From: Collinsella sp.
Lineage (GTDB): Bacteria; Actinomycetota; Coriobacteriia; Coriobacteriales; Coriobacteriaceae
Length of the DNA: 64,000 nucleotides
Assembly: GCA_018380195.1 (NCBI GenBank)
Contig: JAGZUC010000007.1
Coordinates: 14,552 to 78,551, forward strand
Direction of reading: 5' to 3'
Below the pieces are notes generated by a model. It had not been told where the DNA came from. It saw only the letters and a list, made by a program, of their open reading frames with translations, and searched no databases. Numbering within the stretch: position 1 is the first letter of the stretch; the number at the start of each line of letters is the position of its first letter. The position numbers and the translations under genes are program-made. Positions 26,035 through 35,765 of this stretch are shown here, in pieces.

Positions 26035-28335
26035 ATGTTCGCTGCCGCCATCTCGCTCGTCGGTCTTGCGGCGACCGTCTACCTTGTTTTGCGCGAGGCC
26101 AAGGCCATTCGCGCTCAGTCGGGCACCGTCACCAAGGGCGCCTTCGCCTGGAGCGTCGCCTTCGGCCTGTTCCAGCTCTTTTTGACCGTCTGGGGCGCTA
26201 TTGGCCTCGTCGCACAAAACGAGCCGCTCGCCTTTGTGATGCTCATCCTGACCAATGCCATTCTCACCGGTTGCGCCTGGGCCAGCATCGCCCGCGACCG
26301 CATCGCCCCGCGCGTCTTTGCGTTCGCCTCGGCCGACGCCCCCGCCCCCACCGGCAAGCTTGCCCGCCTGCGCGGTACCTTTGTGGGCAAACCGCTCGTC
26401 GCCGCCGTCTTGTGCCTGCTGCTCGCCGGCGTCTTTGCGCTGCTGGGCATGGAGGTCTCGTCCAACCACGACTTTACCTGGGTTTACCCCCTGTGCATCC
26501 TGCTCGAGTGGGCCATCATCACCACGCTCATGGTCGGCCTGTTCTTCCTGTTCCAGCGCCATGGCGCAGCTCCCGCGGTCCTGGCCTTTGCCCTCTTTGT
26601 CCTGGGCATTGCCGAGTTCTTCGTCATCACGTTTAAATCCATGCCCATCCAGCCGGGCGACCTTTCGGCCATCTCCACTGCCGCCGCGGTCGCCGGTACC
26701 GGCTACACCTTCTCCATCTCGCTGTTCTGCGTGCTGTCCATGGGCTTTACCGCCATCGCCATGCTGCTGTGCGAGTACGCCGGCCTGGTCGCACCGCATC
26801 GCCAGAAGGGCGCCGCCAACGCCAAGCGCATGCTGCTCACCAACCTGCTCGTAGCGGTGCTGTGCCTGGGCGGTGTGACCGCGCACGTCACGCTCATCGA
26901 CTACTACAACACCCTCGGCATCACCGTCTACACCTGGCGTCCGCTCGAGAGTTATTGGCGCGAGGGCTACCTGCCCGCTTTCATTAGCGCAGCGCAGTCC
27001 ATCAAGCCGCCCAAACCCGCCGACTACTCCGTCGACGATGCCAAGGCCACGCTCAAAAAGTACGCCAAGGCCTACGACAAGTCCGACGCGGCCAAGAGCG
27101 ACGGGCGCGCCGCCGCAAAGGAGCAGTTCGACAGCGAGAAGCCCACGGTCATCGCCATCATGAACGAGACCTTCTCAGATTTGTCGATCTACCAGAACAT
27201 GCGCGCCGGCTACGAGGGCCCGCAGTACTTTAAGAACCTGTCCAACTGCCTCAGCCGCGGCAAGCTCTACGTGAGCGCCTACGGCGGCGGTACCGCCAAT
27301 ACCGAGTTTGAGTTTATGACCGGCAACTCCATGGCCAACCTGGGCTCGGGCGTGTACCCCTACACCATCTACAACATGGAAACGACCGGGAACCTGGCAG
27401 AGCAGTTCAAGTCGCTCGGATATTCCACCACGGCCATGCACCCCAACCACGCCACCAACTGGAACCGCGAAAACGTCTATAAGGACTTTGGCTTTGACCA
27501 GTTCCTGTCCATCAACGATTTCCAGGGCGCCGATACCCTGCGCGGGATGGTGACCGACCAGGCGACCTACGACAAGATTCTTGAGCTGCTCGACCAGAAC
27601 GCCGATCCGCAGTTTATCTTCGATGTGACCATGCAGAACCACTCGGGCTACGATACGGGTCTGGTGCCGGTCGACAAGCAGATGCACCTGAATATCGACA
27701 CGACCGATCTGGACGCCAAGACCGTCGAGGACGGTACGCTCTCCGATGTCGACGAGTACGTCTCGTGCATCGAGCAGTCCGACCAGGCGCTGCGTTACTT
27801 CCTCAACGCCCTGAGCAAGCTCGACCGTAAGGTGGTCGTGGTGTTCTGGGGCGACCACCAGCCGTTCTTCCCGTCCAAGTTCAACGATAAGTGGTTTACC
27901 GGCGAGGACGACGCCACACATCAGGAGCGTCTGTGGCAGACCGACTACATCATCTGGGCCAACTACGACGTTGCCGGCTGCGACCAGACGAGCGAGGTCG
28001 ACGACCTGTCCACCAACTACCTGTCCACGCAGCTTATGCAGCTGATCGGCGCCCCGCTTTCCGACTACCAGAAGGCGCACATGACGCTGCGCGAGTCGCT
28101 GCCCGCCATTAACTCCGTCGGCTACGAGGACGCCAGCCTGCGCTGGGCGCTCTCCTCCAACGTCACCGGTGACGACGCCGCAGCAGCAGCCGCCACCAAG
28201 GCGCGCGAGGATTACGCCAAGATGCAGTACTACGAGATGTTCCGCGACGGCAAGAACGTGTACACCGAGCACTTCCAGACCGAGGCCAACGAAACCGACC
28301 CCAACCTGGCACCGGGCACGACCAAGATCAAGTAG
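26035..28335 (+). CDS. LTA synthase-family sulfatase-fold membrane protein
   Basis: A 766-residue polytopic protein with about ten helices in the first 330 residues and an extracellular alkaline-phosphatase/sulfatase-fold domain from about residue 370. The metal and catalytic pieces are visible: NETFSD, Thr420 in YGGGTANTEFEF (the nucleophile position in LtaS), HPNHATNWNR and FWGDHQPF. Family members transfer glycerol phosphate or other phospho-groups to wall or lipid acceptors. ATG 26035 has GAGGAG 8 bases upstream. The membrane part is longer than the usual five helices, so acceptor and product are uncertain. Confidence 0.9.
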   Translation: MFAAAISLVGLAATVYLVLREAKAIRAQSGTVTKGAFAWSVAFGLFQLFLTVWGAIGLVAQNEPLAFVMLILTNAILTGCAWASIARDRIAPRVFAFASADAPAPTGKLARLRGTFVGKPLVAAVLCLLLAGVFALLGMEVSSNHDFTWVYPLCILLEWAIITTLMVGLFFLFQRHGAAPAVLAFALFVLGIAEFFVITFKSMPIQPGDLSAISTAAAVAGTGYTFSISLFCVLSMGFTAIAMLLCEYAGLVAPHRQKGAANAKRMLLTNLLVAVLCLGGVTAHVTLIDYYNTLGITVYTWRPLESYWREGYLPAFISAAQSIKPPKPADYSVDDAKATLKKYAKAYDKSDAAKSDGRAAAKEQFDSEKPTVIAIMNETFSDLSIYQNMRAGYEGPQYFKNLSNCLSRGKLYVSAYGGGTANTEFEFMTGNSMANLGSGVYPYTIYNMETTGNLAEQFKSLGYSTTAMHPNHATNWNRENVYKDFGFDQFLSINDFQGADTLRGMVTDQATYDKILELLDQNADPQFIFDVTMQNHSGYDTGLVPVDKQMHLNIDTTDLDAKTVEDGTLSDVDEYVSCIEQSDQALRYFLNALSKLDRKVVVVFWGDHQPFFPSKFNDKWFTGEDDATHQERLWQTDYIIWANYDVAGCDQTSEVDDLSTNYLSTQLMQLIGAPLSDYQKAHMTLRESLPAINSVGYEDASLRWALSSNVTGDDAAAAAATKAREDYAKMQYYEMFRDGKNVYTEHFQTEANETDPNLAPGTTKIK

Positions 28336-28645
28336 CGGGTCTATCCCGGTTCGTCTGCCCGGGCGACGCGGAATGTAAGATTCCCTGCTCGGGCAGTCCT
28401 GCTCGCACGGAGAGCACATTAAGTGCTCTCCGGCTCGTGCGGAACTCGCGATGAACCTTACATTCCGCGCCGCCCGGGCAGACGCCTTGTTGTTGAAGCA
28501 CGGCTTGTCGTGGGGAGTATTCGGAGTGTCTCTGGTTGAATCGGGCTCTTGCCTTGAAGACTCTGATTTCTAATAAAGAGAAAACCCGGGTGGCCTGTTT
28601 TTTGGCTACCCGGGTTTTTGGGTTGTCGATATGTTCGACTGGCTA
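28336..28645. repeat. Convergent intergenic region with long-arm element B and a terminator
   Basis: Element B is 28352-28484: arms 28352-28379 and 28457-28484 match at 27 of 28 positions and enclose a 9-bp hairpin GGAGAGCAC-ATTAA-GTGCTCTCC. Its loop blocks are shared with element C. Next comes a bidirectional terminator (28579-28621, stem AAAACCCGGGT/ACCCGGGTTTT). No gene. Confidence 0.9.
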
Positions 28646-31600
28646 CTAGTGGGTCTTGCGGCGCTTGATCAGCATGATGAGGGCTATCACTACGAGCGTT
28701 GCTCCCGCTGCTGCTGCGGTGGCGACTAGGGCGAATGTTTGGTCGCCGGTGTTTGCGAGGTTCTTCGCTGTGGTCGTAGTCTTGACCTTGGTGTCGGTCT
28801 TAGCTCCGTTGTCGGACTTGGGCTTGTCCGGGTTCGTCGGGGTCTCAGGAGTCTCGGGGTCCTTTGAGCCTTCGGAATCGGTTGGGCCGGCGGTGTTTAC
28901 CAGCGTATGGTCCAGGAACTTCTTGGCGCCCGCACTTGCCTGTGAGAACAGGCGGCGCGTGCGGATCGGGGTGGCATTCACCGTTGTGGGTGCTGTCTCC
29001 TCGGTCGCGATATTCACGAGCGTCACACCGGTATCGAGGCCGACGTCGTTGTAACCCACATGGCAGTAGTACTGCGCGCCGTCATCATCTGCGGTCAGGT
29101 CAATCCCAAGCGTCGAGGCCGTTCCGGCTTCGAGGTTGCCATCGGCACCCACACGCTTGAACTCGGTCTCACCACGGCCCTTGCGGTACCAGATGTATGT
29201 CGGCGCCAGCTCCGTTTCGCTACCGTCGGCACCGAGCTGCGTCACGTTGCCGATCGCCGAAAGCGTCAGGCGGCTTCCCGCTGCGCGCTCGATCGAGGAA
29301 TCGTATTCGATACTCTCCCCCTCTTCATCATCCGCCGCAGGTCCGCTCACGGTCATCGTCATGCCATCGGGCATGGTCTTGACCGTGATGATTGCCGAGC
29401 GAATACCTGTTTCGGTCGTGGATCCATTCTTAACGGCGGCGATGGCGAATCGATACTCCGTATTGGGCTGCAGCCCATCCCACTTGAGCGAGGTCTGCGT
29501 GTTGTCGGCAATCTTCCAGCTATTGACGACCGCATCCGCCGCATTGCTCTGCAGCATGCCCACGCCGTAGCTAAAGCCACTCTTGTTTGCGAGTACATCG
29601 TCCCAGCTAAACGTAACGCTGGTCGAATCGACGGCGTTTGCCGTAAAGCCCGTCACGGCCGGCGCGTCGGGCATCTCGACGTCCTTAACGTCATAGCCCA
29701 CGATCCAGAACTGGTCGGTGTCCTTGGTGCCGAGTTTGTCGCCCGAGCCGTCCTCGAACTTGTTGACATCCACCGCGTTGACGCCCAGACGCCACACAAA
29801 ACCGTACTTGCCCTGCGCGGCCTCGGGCAGGTTGTCGACGGTGCCGCCGTATTCGGTCGATTCACTCGAGGAGTTACCCGTAGTAAAGCCGGCGTTGGCA
29901 CCAAAGCACAGGCCGCCAAACAACTCGTGCTTTGCGAGCTTCGCGCCCATGACAACGCTGCCGTTCAGCGTCAAGCCGAGCTCGAGCTCCTGCTCCTTGC
30001 CCTCCTCGACTTCGATGGTCTGCTCAATGCTCGCCCCCGACTGCGCGGCGGCGCCGTTAAACCCATCGTGCGTGTAGGCGCGCGTTACGCCAGGCTTGCC
30101 CAGGCCAAAGGAATCCCCAACGGGAGTCTCGCCGTTGAGCGTCGTTTGATAGGTTCCGGGTTCTCCCGACCGGTTGGTCAAAAAGTAGCTGAGCGGCGTC
30201 ATATTGTGCTGTTTGGCAATGCGGTCATAGGCCTCGACATTAACGACCGAGGTCTGCGCGCCGAGCGACACGGGCGCCGCCATCACGCCCTTGCCACCAG
30301 TTTCCTCATTTTCGATCTCATACTCGTAATAGACCATCGGAATCGTGTAGAGCACGGCCTTGTCACCCTCGCCGGCATGCGACTCATAGCTTACGCTTGC
30401 GCTGACCGTGCGCTCGCTCCGGTAGTCATAGCATCCCTCGGCGGCAAAATCGACTGAAGCATTCATCGCGACCAGGGGCGGACCGGTCTGCACCTCGACG
30501 GCAACGCCCAACTCGGCGCCAATGGTATAGCCCTGGGATGTCCCCGTGCCCTTTTCCTCTCCGTATGACGTGCCGCCCAACACCAGATAGCCGTATGCCT
30601 GCTCCAGATCCTCAACATAGGGAGCATCCTGCAGCACGGCGAGCACGCGCGGGTTGGTATAGACCTTGTAGCGGTCCTTGTACGTAATCTTGACGCTGTC
30701 GTTGTCGACATCGGGCAGCGCGAGCGAGATAAACGTGCCGTAGGTAGTGCCGCGACGGTTGCTCTCGCTAATCACCTGCTCCTCGCCGCGGCGTACCTTT
30801 CCGTTCTCGTCGAGCGAAAAATGCGAGGCGGTCATCCAATAGTAGTCATCGTTCTTGCGCAGGTCCTCGTCGCGGTGCTTGCCCACTACGGCGATAAAGC
30901 TCTCGTTATAGCGGTCCGAACCCGAGACGCTGCCCGCCTTGACGTCGCTGATCCACACCTGCTCGATACCCTTGTGGTCATGCTTGTTGCTACTGTTGTA
31001 TTGCTGGCCGCTCATGCTCATGGTTCCGACCATGGAACCCAAGCCCTGGGCCCCGCTCTGCGCCGTGTTGCAGGCAAAGTCGCGGAACACATCGCCGCCC
31101 ACGAGCACCTCGTCGACCGCCGGCTGCTCAGACAGACCGTCAAGGTTGGCAGTGGCAAGGGCAATAGGCGCCAAGGTGCACGGATAGCGCTTATCCTGAG
31201 CACTATCCTTCCATGCGCTGCTGGGCACATGCATCAGTCCATAGGAGGCAAGGAGCCCATCTCTGTATTCCTTGCAATCGGAAAGCTTGAACTCGCCAGA
31301 CTCCGAGTCAAAATACGCGTAGCGGTACAGCGCGCCGTACAGCCCCTTGCTGCCGTCAGAAGCGCCGTAATCAAAAGCGCTGCGTTGCCAGTCATAGCCC
31401 GCAAGAATAAGGCCCGTGACGGTTTCACCCGTCTTCTTTCCTTCTTCATCGTAGGTGGCAAACGTGCCGAACGTCGCATTCGCAGCGACCATGGTCTTAC
31501 CGTTCGCGGAGAGGGAGATTGCGCCCGCGTCGCCCAGAGCATCGACATGGACGAGCGCACCCTTGGATGCATCCCACGAAAACAGCTCGCAATGCGTCGA

Positions 31601-32734
31601 CTTATCAATATTCTTCTTGCCGTAGGGTGCCGAGACCACGATGGCGAGGTCATCGCAAAAATCGCGATCGAGGTCGCCGGCCGCTAGCGAAACGACAGGA
31701 GCTGACTGAAGTTGCGTCCAGGAGTCGTTCCCGCCCTTGTTGTGCGTGGTGTAGTCCGCGGCGTTACCGGCATCGATCTTGACGACGCTTTGCTTCCAGT
31801 TGCCGCCCTCCAAGTCATACATGTCGACTACAGCCTTGCGCACGCCGTTCTCGTCGACATAGCAGCCCGCGTAGACAAAAAGCTCGTCGACGCCGTCGCC
31901 ATCGACATCGCCCGCCTCGACATCAAAGACGGCGTCGTGCTCTTGCAGGTAACCGGCATCCAGGTACTTAAAACGGCCTTCGTACATCATATTAGTGTTG
32001 ACCGTCACCGGCAGGTGTGTGTCGAGAGTGCGCGTACGCCCGTTGCTAAACGAGTAGAGGACCAGCTCAACCTTTCCGGCGTATGACTTGCCGTCAATCG
32101 TCGTGGAGGAACTGTCGCCGTAGGCACGGAGCTCGGCAACGCGGCTCTTTTTGCCCGTGCTGGCGTCGCTGCAGAACTCAACACTCGTGGCGTGGATGCC
32201 CGAGAAACCGTTGTTGTCGTTGGCGAGTACTGTTGAGGACTCATTGTTGCTTAGGTACGACCAGGTGCCGCCACCGTAGTCGCTATGCTTGTAGAGATCG
32301 CTGTTCGTATCGAAGTTGTTGACGTTTTGCCAGAACTTTGCGGCGCCCCACACACTTCCATAGCCATCGGTGAGCTTGCTGCTGCCGCCAATGTCACCGC
32401 GCTCGACGTTCTCGAGCTTGTCGCGCAGAGTGTAGCGATTGCCATGGCTACCGTTAGCTGCCATATAGACCTCGCCGCGCGTGGCAAACGTCGTGGGGGT
32501 ATCAGTGGAATAGGGGCCAACGGTATCGGCCGGAATGTCCTCGCTCGTGCCCAGACCCAGGGCTTGATAATCCTGCTCGGTCATATCGGTGATTGCAGGC
32601 GCGTCTGCCGCCTGGGCAACCTGGGGCGTGGCCGTGAAGCAGGCGACGCTCGTGGCGATCAACGCAGCAAGCGCCGCCGTCCCAACAAGTGGGATTTTCG
32701 ACAGCCTACGGATACGGGGGTGTGGAACGTACAT
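28646..32734 (-). CDS. Large wall-anchored surface protein (LANTG sorting signal)
   Basis: A 1362-residue secreted protein. It has a signal peptide (about residues 15-42, cleavage near AQAADA), an FG-GAP/VCBS-like calcium-binding element (DVDGDGVDELF near 280, with a second DLDRDFCDDLA), a long central region with GYTIGAELGVAVEV strands that I do not recognise, a fibronectin type III domain (about 1020-1105), an Ig-like domain (about 1140-1245), a Pro/Lys/Thr spacer and a C-terminal LANTG motif, hydrophobic helix and KRRKTH tail for sortase. I chose ATG 32734 (weak GAGG upstream); ATG 32770 has no ribosome site. It may be an adhesin or toxin-like protein. Confidence 0.88.
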   Translation of the reverse strand: MYVPHPRIRRLSKIPLVGTAALAALIATSVACFTATPQVAQAADAPAITDMTEQDYQALGLGTSEDIPADTVGPYSTDTPTTFATRGEVYMAANGSHGNRYTLRDKLENVERGDIGGSSKLTDGYGSVWGAAKFWQNVNNFDTNSDLYKHSDYGGGTWSYLSNNESSTVLANDNNGFSGIHATSVEFCSDASTGKKSRVAELRAYGDSSSTTIDGKSYAGKVELVLYSFSNGRTRTLDTHLPVTVNTNMMYEGRFKYLDAGYLQEHDAVFDVEAGDVDGDGVDELFVYAGCYVDENGVRKAVVDMYDLEGGNWKQSVVKIDAGNAADYTTHNKGGNDSWTQLQSAPVVSLAAGDLDRDFCDDLAIVVSAPYGKKNIDKSTHCELFSWDASKGALVHVDALGDAGAISLSANGKTMVAANATFGTFATYDEEGKKTGETVTGLILAGYDWQRSAFDYGASDGSKGLYGALYRYAYFDSESGEFKLSDCKEYRDGLLASYGLMHVPSSAWKDSAQDKRYPCTLAPIALATANLDGLSEQPAVDEVLVGGDVFRDFACNTAQSGAQGLGSMVGTMSMSGQQYNSSNKHDHKGIEQVWISDVKAGSVSGSDRYNESFIAVVGKHRDEDLRKNDDYYWMTASHFSLDENGKVRRGEEQVISESNRRGTTYGTFISLALPDVDNDSVKITYKDRYKVYTNPRVLAVLQDAPYVEDLEQAYGYLVLGGTSYGEEKGTGTSQGYTIGAELGVAVEVQTGPPLVAMNASVDFAAEGCYDYRSERTVSASVSYESHAGEGDKAVLYTIPMVYYEYEIENEETGGKGVMAAPVSLGAQTSVVNVEAYDRIAKQHNMTPLSYFLTNRSGEPGTYQTTLNGETPVGDSFGLGKPGVTRAYTHDGFNGAAAQSGASIEQTIEVEEGKEQELELGLTLNGSVVMGAKLAKHELFGGLCFGANAGFTTGNSSSESTEYGGTVDNLPEAAQGKYGFVWRLGVNAVDVNKFEDGSGDKLGTKDTDQFWIVGYDVKDVEMPDAPAVTGFTANAVDSTSVTFSWDDVLANKSGFSYGVGMLQSNAADAVVNSWKIADNTQTSLKWDGLQPNTEYRFAIAAVKNGSTTETGIRSAIITVKTMPDGMTMTVSGPAADDEEGESIEYDSSIERAAGSRLTLSAIGNVTQLGADGSETELAPTYIWYRKGRGETEFKRVGADGNLEAGTASTLGIDLTADDDGAQYYCHVGYNDVGLDTGVTLVNIATEETAPTTVNATPIRTRRLFSQASAGAKKFLDHTLVNTAGPTDSEGSKDPETPETPTNPDKPKSDNGAKTDTKVKTTTTAKNLANTGDQTFALVATAAAAGATLVVIALIMLIKRRKTH

Positions 32735-33055
32735 GAGGGACCTCGCTTTACTCAAGTGGAGTGGACTCATTTTTGCAAATGATACGTCCGATGCCCGATA
32801 TCACGTGTCTCATTTTCGCCAACGGCGTGTCTCATTTTTGAGAATCCGAGATGCCACGGAAATCTTATCCCAGCTCAAAGGCCATTTCTGGGATGTATTT
32901 TCCGTCGAGTGCCTCATCGGGAAACTGCATCCCATTTCAAGCGTCGATTCTGGGACGCATTTTCCGAAAGCCTGCCCATCCGGAAAGCCCGTCCCACTTT
33001 GGACGCATCCGGGCACGGAACCATCGACCTATCAGGCCTCCCATCAATAAAGAGG
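32735..33055. repeat. Intergenic region with approx. 62-bp degenerate tandem repeats
   Basis: Upstream of the surface-protein gene. TCTGGGATGTATTTTCCG (32887) recurs as TCTGGGACGCATTTTCCG (32949), a 62-base step; the partner TCCCA motifs at about 32866, 32928 and 32991 recur with the same step. Closer to the gene, CGTGTCTCATTTT occurs at 32803 and 32825. No gene. The motifs could be regulatory, or worn ends of an insertion sequence with multiple transposase sites. Confidence 0.7.
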
Positions 33056-33184
33056 CGTCCTCCCGGACGGCGGGGCACGAAGTTCATCGCGAGTTCCGCA
33101 CGCAAAGAAGGCCACTTAATGTGGCCTTCGTCTTGCGCAGGACTGTAGAGCAGGGAACTTCGTGCCCCGACGCCCGGGAGGACG
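33056..33184. repeat. Long-arm inverted repeat C, reverse-oriented homologue of element B
   Basis: Arms 33056-33084 and 33156-33184 match at 27 of 29 positions. Read on the minus strand it shares with element B the blocks TTCCCTGCTC, CAGTCCTGC, CACATTAAGTG and a 20-base block beginning GTGCGGAACTCG. The inner stem is GAAGGCCAC-ATTAA-GTGGCCTTC, differing from B by compensated pairs. It lies downstream of the flavodoxin gene. Confidence 0.92.
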
Positions 33185-33226
33185 TTTCATTTAGAAAGAT
33201 GGACCGACCGCCGTCAGCGATGGGAG

Positions 33227-33778
33227 CTACTCCCCCAGCACGGCCTTTTTGGCGGCTGCAGCCATGTTGTCCAGATCTTCCTTGGTGGGGTGATCCTTTG
33301 CGGCAACCCAGTTGTCGAGCAGCATCTTAAATCGGACGTTTTCGGGATCTTGCTCGAGCATGGCCTCGTAGCGCTGCTTGACCGCGGGGCCCATCTTGCC
33401 CTGGCACATCGCCCAGCCCGCAAGCTCGGCATCCCCAGCCAAATTGGAAGTTACGCGGTCGATAATCTGCTGATAGCAGCTCTGGTCGGCCCCAAAGCCG
33501 CAGGTGCCAAACAGGAACACGCGCTTACCGTGCAAGGCGGAGAGCAACGCCGCGACCGAAGGCGTGCACGCGCCCTTGTCGCACCAAAAACCGACGAGCA
33601 CCGTGTCGGCCGCGCAGGCGCCCTGCGCTTCGAGCGCAACCTGATCTGCATCCGCATCGTCGCTCAACGCCGCGGCATGGACAAACTCAACACCCGCAGC
33701 CTGCAGAGTGCGCTTGATCGCACCCGAAACCATCCTGGTATTACCGCTCTTGCTGTTAACCACCAAAGAGCACGTCAT
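33227..33778 (-). CDS. Flavodoxin-family protein
   Basis: A 183-residue flavodoxin-fold protein. The FMN phosphate loop is NSKSGNTRMV near residue 10, followed by GFWCDKGACTP and FGTCGFGADQ loops that would wrap the isoalloxazine. It probably carries electrons or reduces a small substrate. ATG 33778 is used; a GTG two codons upstream (33784) is equally close to GAGG. No partner enzyme is adjacent. Confidence 0.87.
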   Translation of the reverse strand: MTCSLVVNSKSGNTRMVSGAIKRTLQAAGVEFVHAAALSDDADADQVALEAQGACAADTVLVGFWCDKGACTPSVAALLSALHGKRVFLFGTCGFGADQSCYQQIIDRVTSNLAGDAELAGWAMCQGKMGPAVKQRYEAMLEQDPENVRFKMLLDNWVAAKDHPTKEDLDNMAAAAKKAVLGE

Positions 33779-33905
33779 AGTCACGTTGCCTCGTATCCCC
33801 CAAAACTAAAGCCACTAATGCATTTTATTAGATGAATATCTTAGTACTAACGTGACAGATGTAAACCACCGTCTGTCGATTGATTAATTTGCGCCACGGG
33901 CTTGC

Positions 33906-35765
33906 TCACTGGGCGAATTGGCTGCGGTAGAGCTCGGCGTAAAAGCCGCCTGCCGCGAGCAGTTCATCGTGCGTGCCGCGCTCGATAATCTCACCATCGC
34001 GCATGACCAGGATGCAATCGGCGTTGCGGATCGTCGACAGGCGGTGCGCCACCACAAAGCTTGTGCGGCCGGCCATAAGCTCGTCGAATGCCGCCTGCAC
34101 CTGCAGCTCGGTACGCGTATCGATGCTCGACGTTGCCTCGTCCAGCAGCAGAATCGCCGGATCGGTGAGCATAACGCGCGCAATGCACAGCAGCTGTTTT
34201 TGACCCTGGCTAAACGTGCCGCCGTCCTCGCCGATGACCGTATCGTAGCCGCCTGGCAGCTGCACGATAAACTTGTGCGCACGCGCGCGCTTGGCAGCTT
34301 CGATAACCTGCTCGCGCGTGGCGTCAGGACAGCCGTAGGCGATGTTTTCCGCCACCGTGCCCTCGAACAGCCATGTGTCCTGCAGCACCATGCCAAAGGC
34401 GCGGCGCAGGCTTGCGCGCGTGTAGTCACGCGAGGAACGGCCATCGACCGCAATGCGACCGGCATCGATATCGTAAAACCGCAGTAGCAAATTGATGAGC
34501 GTCGTCTTGCCACAGCCCGTAGGACCGACCAGGGCAAAGCGCATGCCGGGTTTGGCCTCGATGCAGATATCCTGCAGCAGCTTGCGATCGGGCACGTAGC
34601 TAAAGTCCACATGCTCAAAGGCGACCTCGCCCTGCGGGGCGGCAAGTTCCACGGCATCCGCCGCATCGGGCTCCTGCTCGCGGGCATCGAGCAGCGCAAA
34701 CATGCGGCGCGCCGAGGCGTACGCGGTCTGGATCTGCGTAATGACGTTGGTGACCTCGTTGAACGGCTTGGTGTACTGGTTGGCATAGGACAGGAAGATC
34801 TGCACGCCGCCCACCGTAAGCGCCGCGGGCACGCCCGTGATCACGCCCACGCAGCCGATCACAGCGACCACGGCATAGATGATGTTATTGATAAAACGCG
34901 TACCGGGGTTGGAGAGCGAACCCATAAACTGCGCGCGCTCGCCCGCGGTGTAGAGCTCGGCATTGAGGGCATCGAAGCGCTGCTGGGCGTTCGGGCCATA
35001 GGCAAAGGCGTCGACAAGCTTTTGCTCGCCTACGTACTCCTCGATATGACCACCGAGCTGCCCTTGAATACGCTGCTGCGCCGTAAAGCTCTTGTTGGAG
35101 AGCTTGGCAATAGCACCGGCTGCAAAAATGGAAAGCGGCGTGACGAGCACCACCACGAGCGTCATGGTCAGATTAATGGAGAGCATAAACGCGAGCGTGC
35201 CAACGATGGTGATAACGCCGGTAAAGAGCTGGGTAAAGCCCTGCAGCAGACCGTCGCCCACCTGGTCGACGTCGTTGACCACGCGGCTCATGAGGTCGCC
35301 GTGGGCATGGCTGTCGATAAAGCTGAGCGGCATACGGCTGAGCTTGTCGCTCGCCTCCACGCGCATGTCGCGCACCGTCTCATAGGACAGGCGGTTGACG
35401 CAGTAGCCCTGCAGCCACTGGAAGGCAGCGGCACCCACCACGACGAGCGCGAGTTTGGTAACGAGCGGCAGCAGTGCATCGAAATCCACCTGGCCCGCAG
35501 CAACAATCAGGTCGATGCCCTCGCCGATAAGGATAGGCGTGTAGAGCTGAAGAATCACCGAGATGGCGGCGCTCACGAACGACGCCGTAAACGAAATACG
35601 GTGCGGACGGACGTAGCCCATCAGGCGGCGGGTCACCGCGCCCACGGGATAGCGCTCGGGGTCGCCGGGCTGGCGCGGACCGTCGCCCAGGTCGTTGAGG
35701 TTATCGTTACCGGACACGTTGGCCGTCATCGTGGCGACCGAACCGGAGGAAGTGTACGGATTCAT
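33906..35765 (-). CDS. ABC exporter half-transporter, canonical ATPase half
   Basis: A 619-residue half-transporter: six-helix membrane domain (about 45-330) and ATPase with Walker A VGPTGCGKTT, signature FSQGQKQLL, Walker B LLLDEATSS with catalytic Glu, and VVAHRLS. Its start codon directly abuts the stop of the upstream half-transporter (TAA-ATG), so they are coupled and probably form a heterodimer. Confidence 0.94.
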   Translation of the reverse strand: MNPYTSSGSVATMTANVSGNDNLNDLGDGPRQPGDPERYPVGAVTRRLMGYVRPHRISFTASFVSAAISVILQLYTPILIGEGIDLIVAAGQVDFDALLPLVTKLALVVVGAAAFQWLQGYCVNRLSYETVRDMRVEASDKLSRMPLSFIDSHAHGDLMSRVVNDVDQVGDGLLQGFTQLFTGVITIVGTLAFMLSINLTMTLVVVLVTPLSIFAAGAIAKLSNKSFTAQQRIQGQLGGHIEEYVGEQKLVDAFAYGPNAQQRFDALNAELYTAGERAQFMGSLSNPGTRFINNIIYAVVAVIGCVGVITGVPAALTVGGVQIFLSYANQYTKPFNEVTNVITQIQTAYASARRMFALLDAREQEPDAADAVELAAPQGEVAFEHVDFSYVPDRKLLQDICIEAKPGMRFALVGPTGCGKTTLINLLLRFYDIDAGRIAVDGRSSRDYTRASLRRAFGMVLQDTWLFEGTVAENIAYGCPDATREQVIEAAKRARAHKFIVQLPGGYDTVIGEDGGTFSQGQKQLLCIARVMLTDPAILLLDEATSSIDTRTELQVQAAFDELMAGRTSFVVAHRLSTIRNADCILVMRDGEIIERGTHDELLAAGGFYAELYRSQFAQ

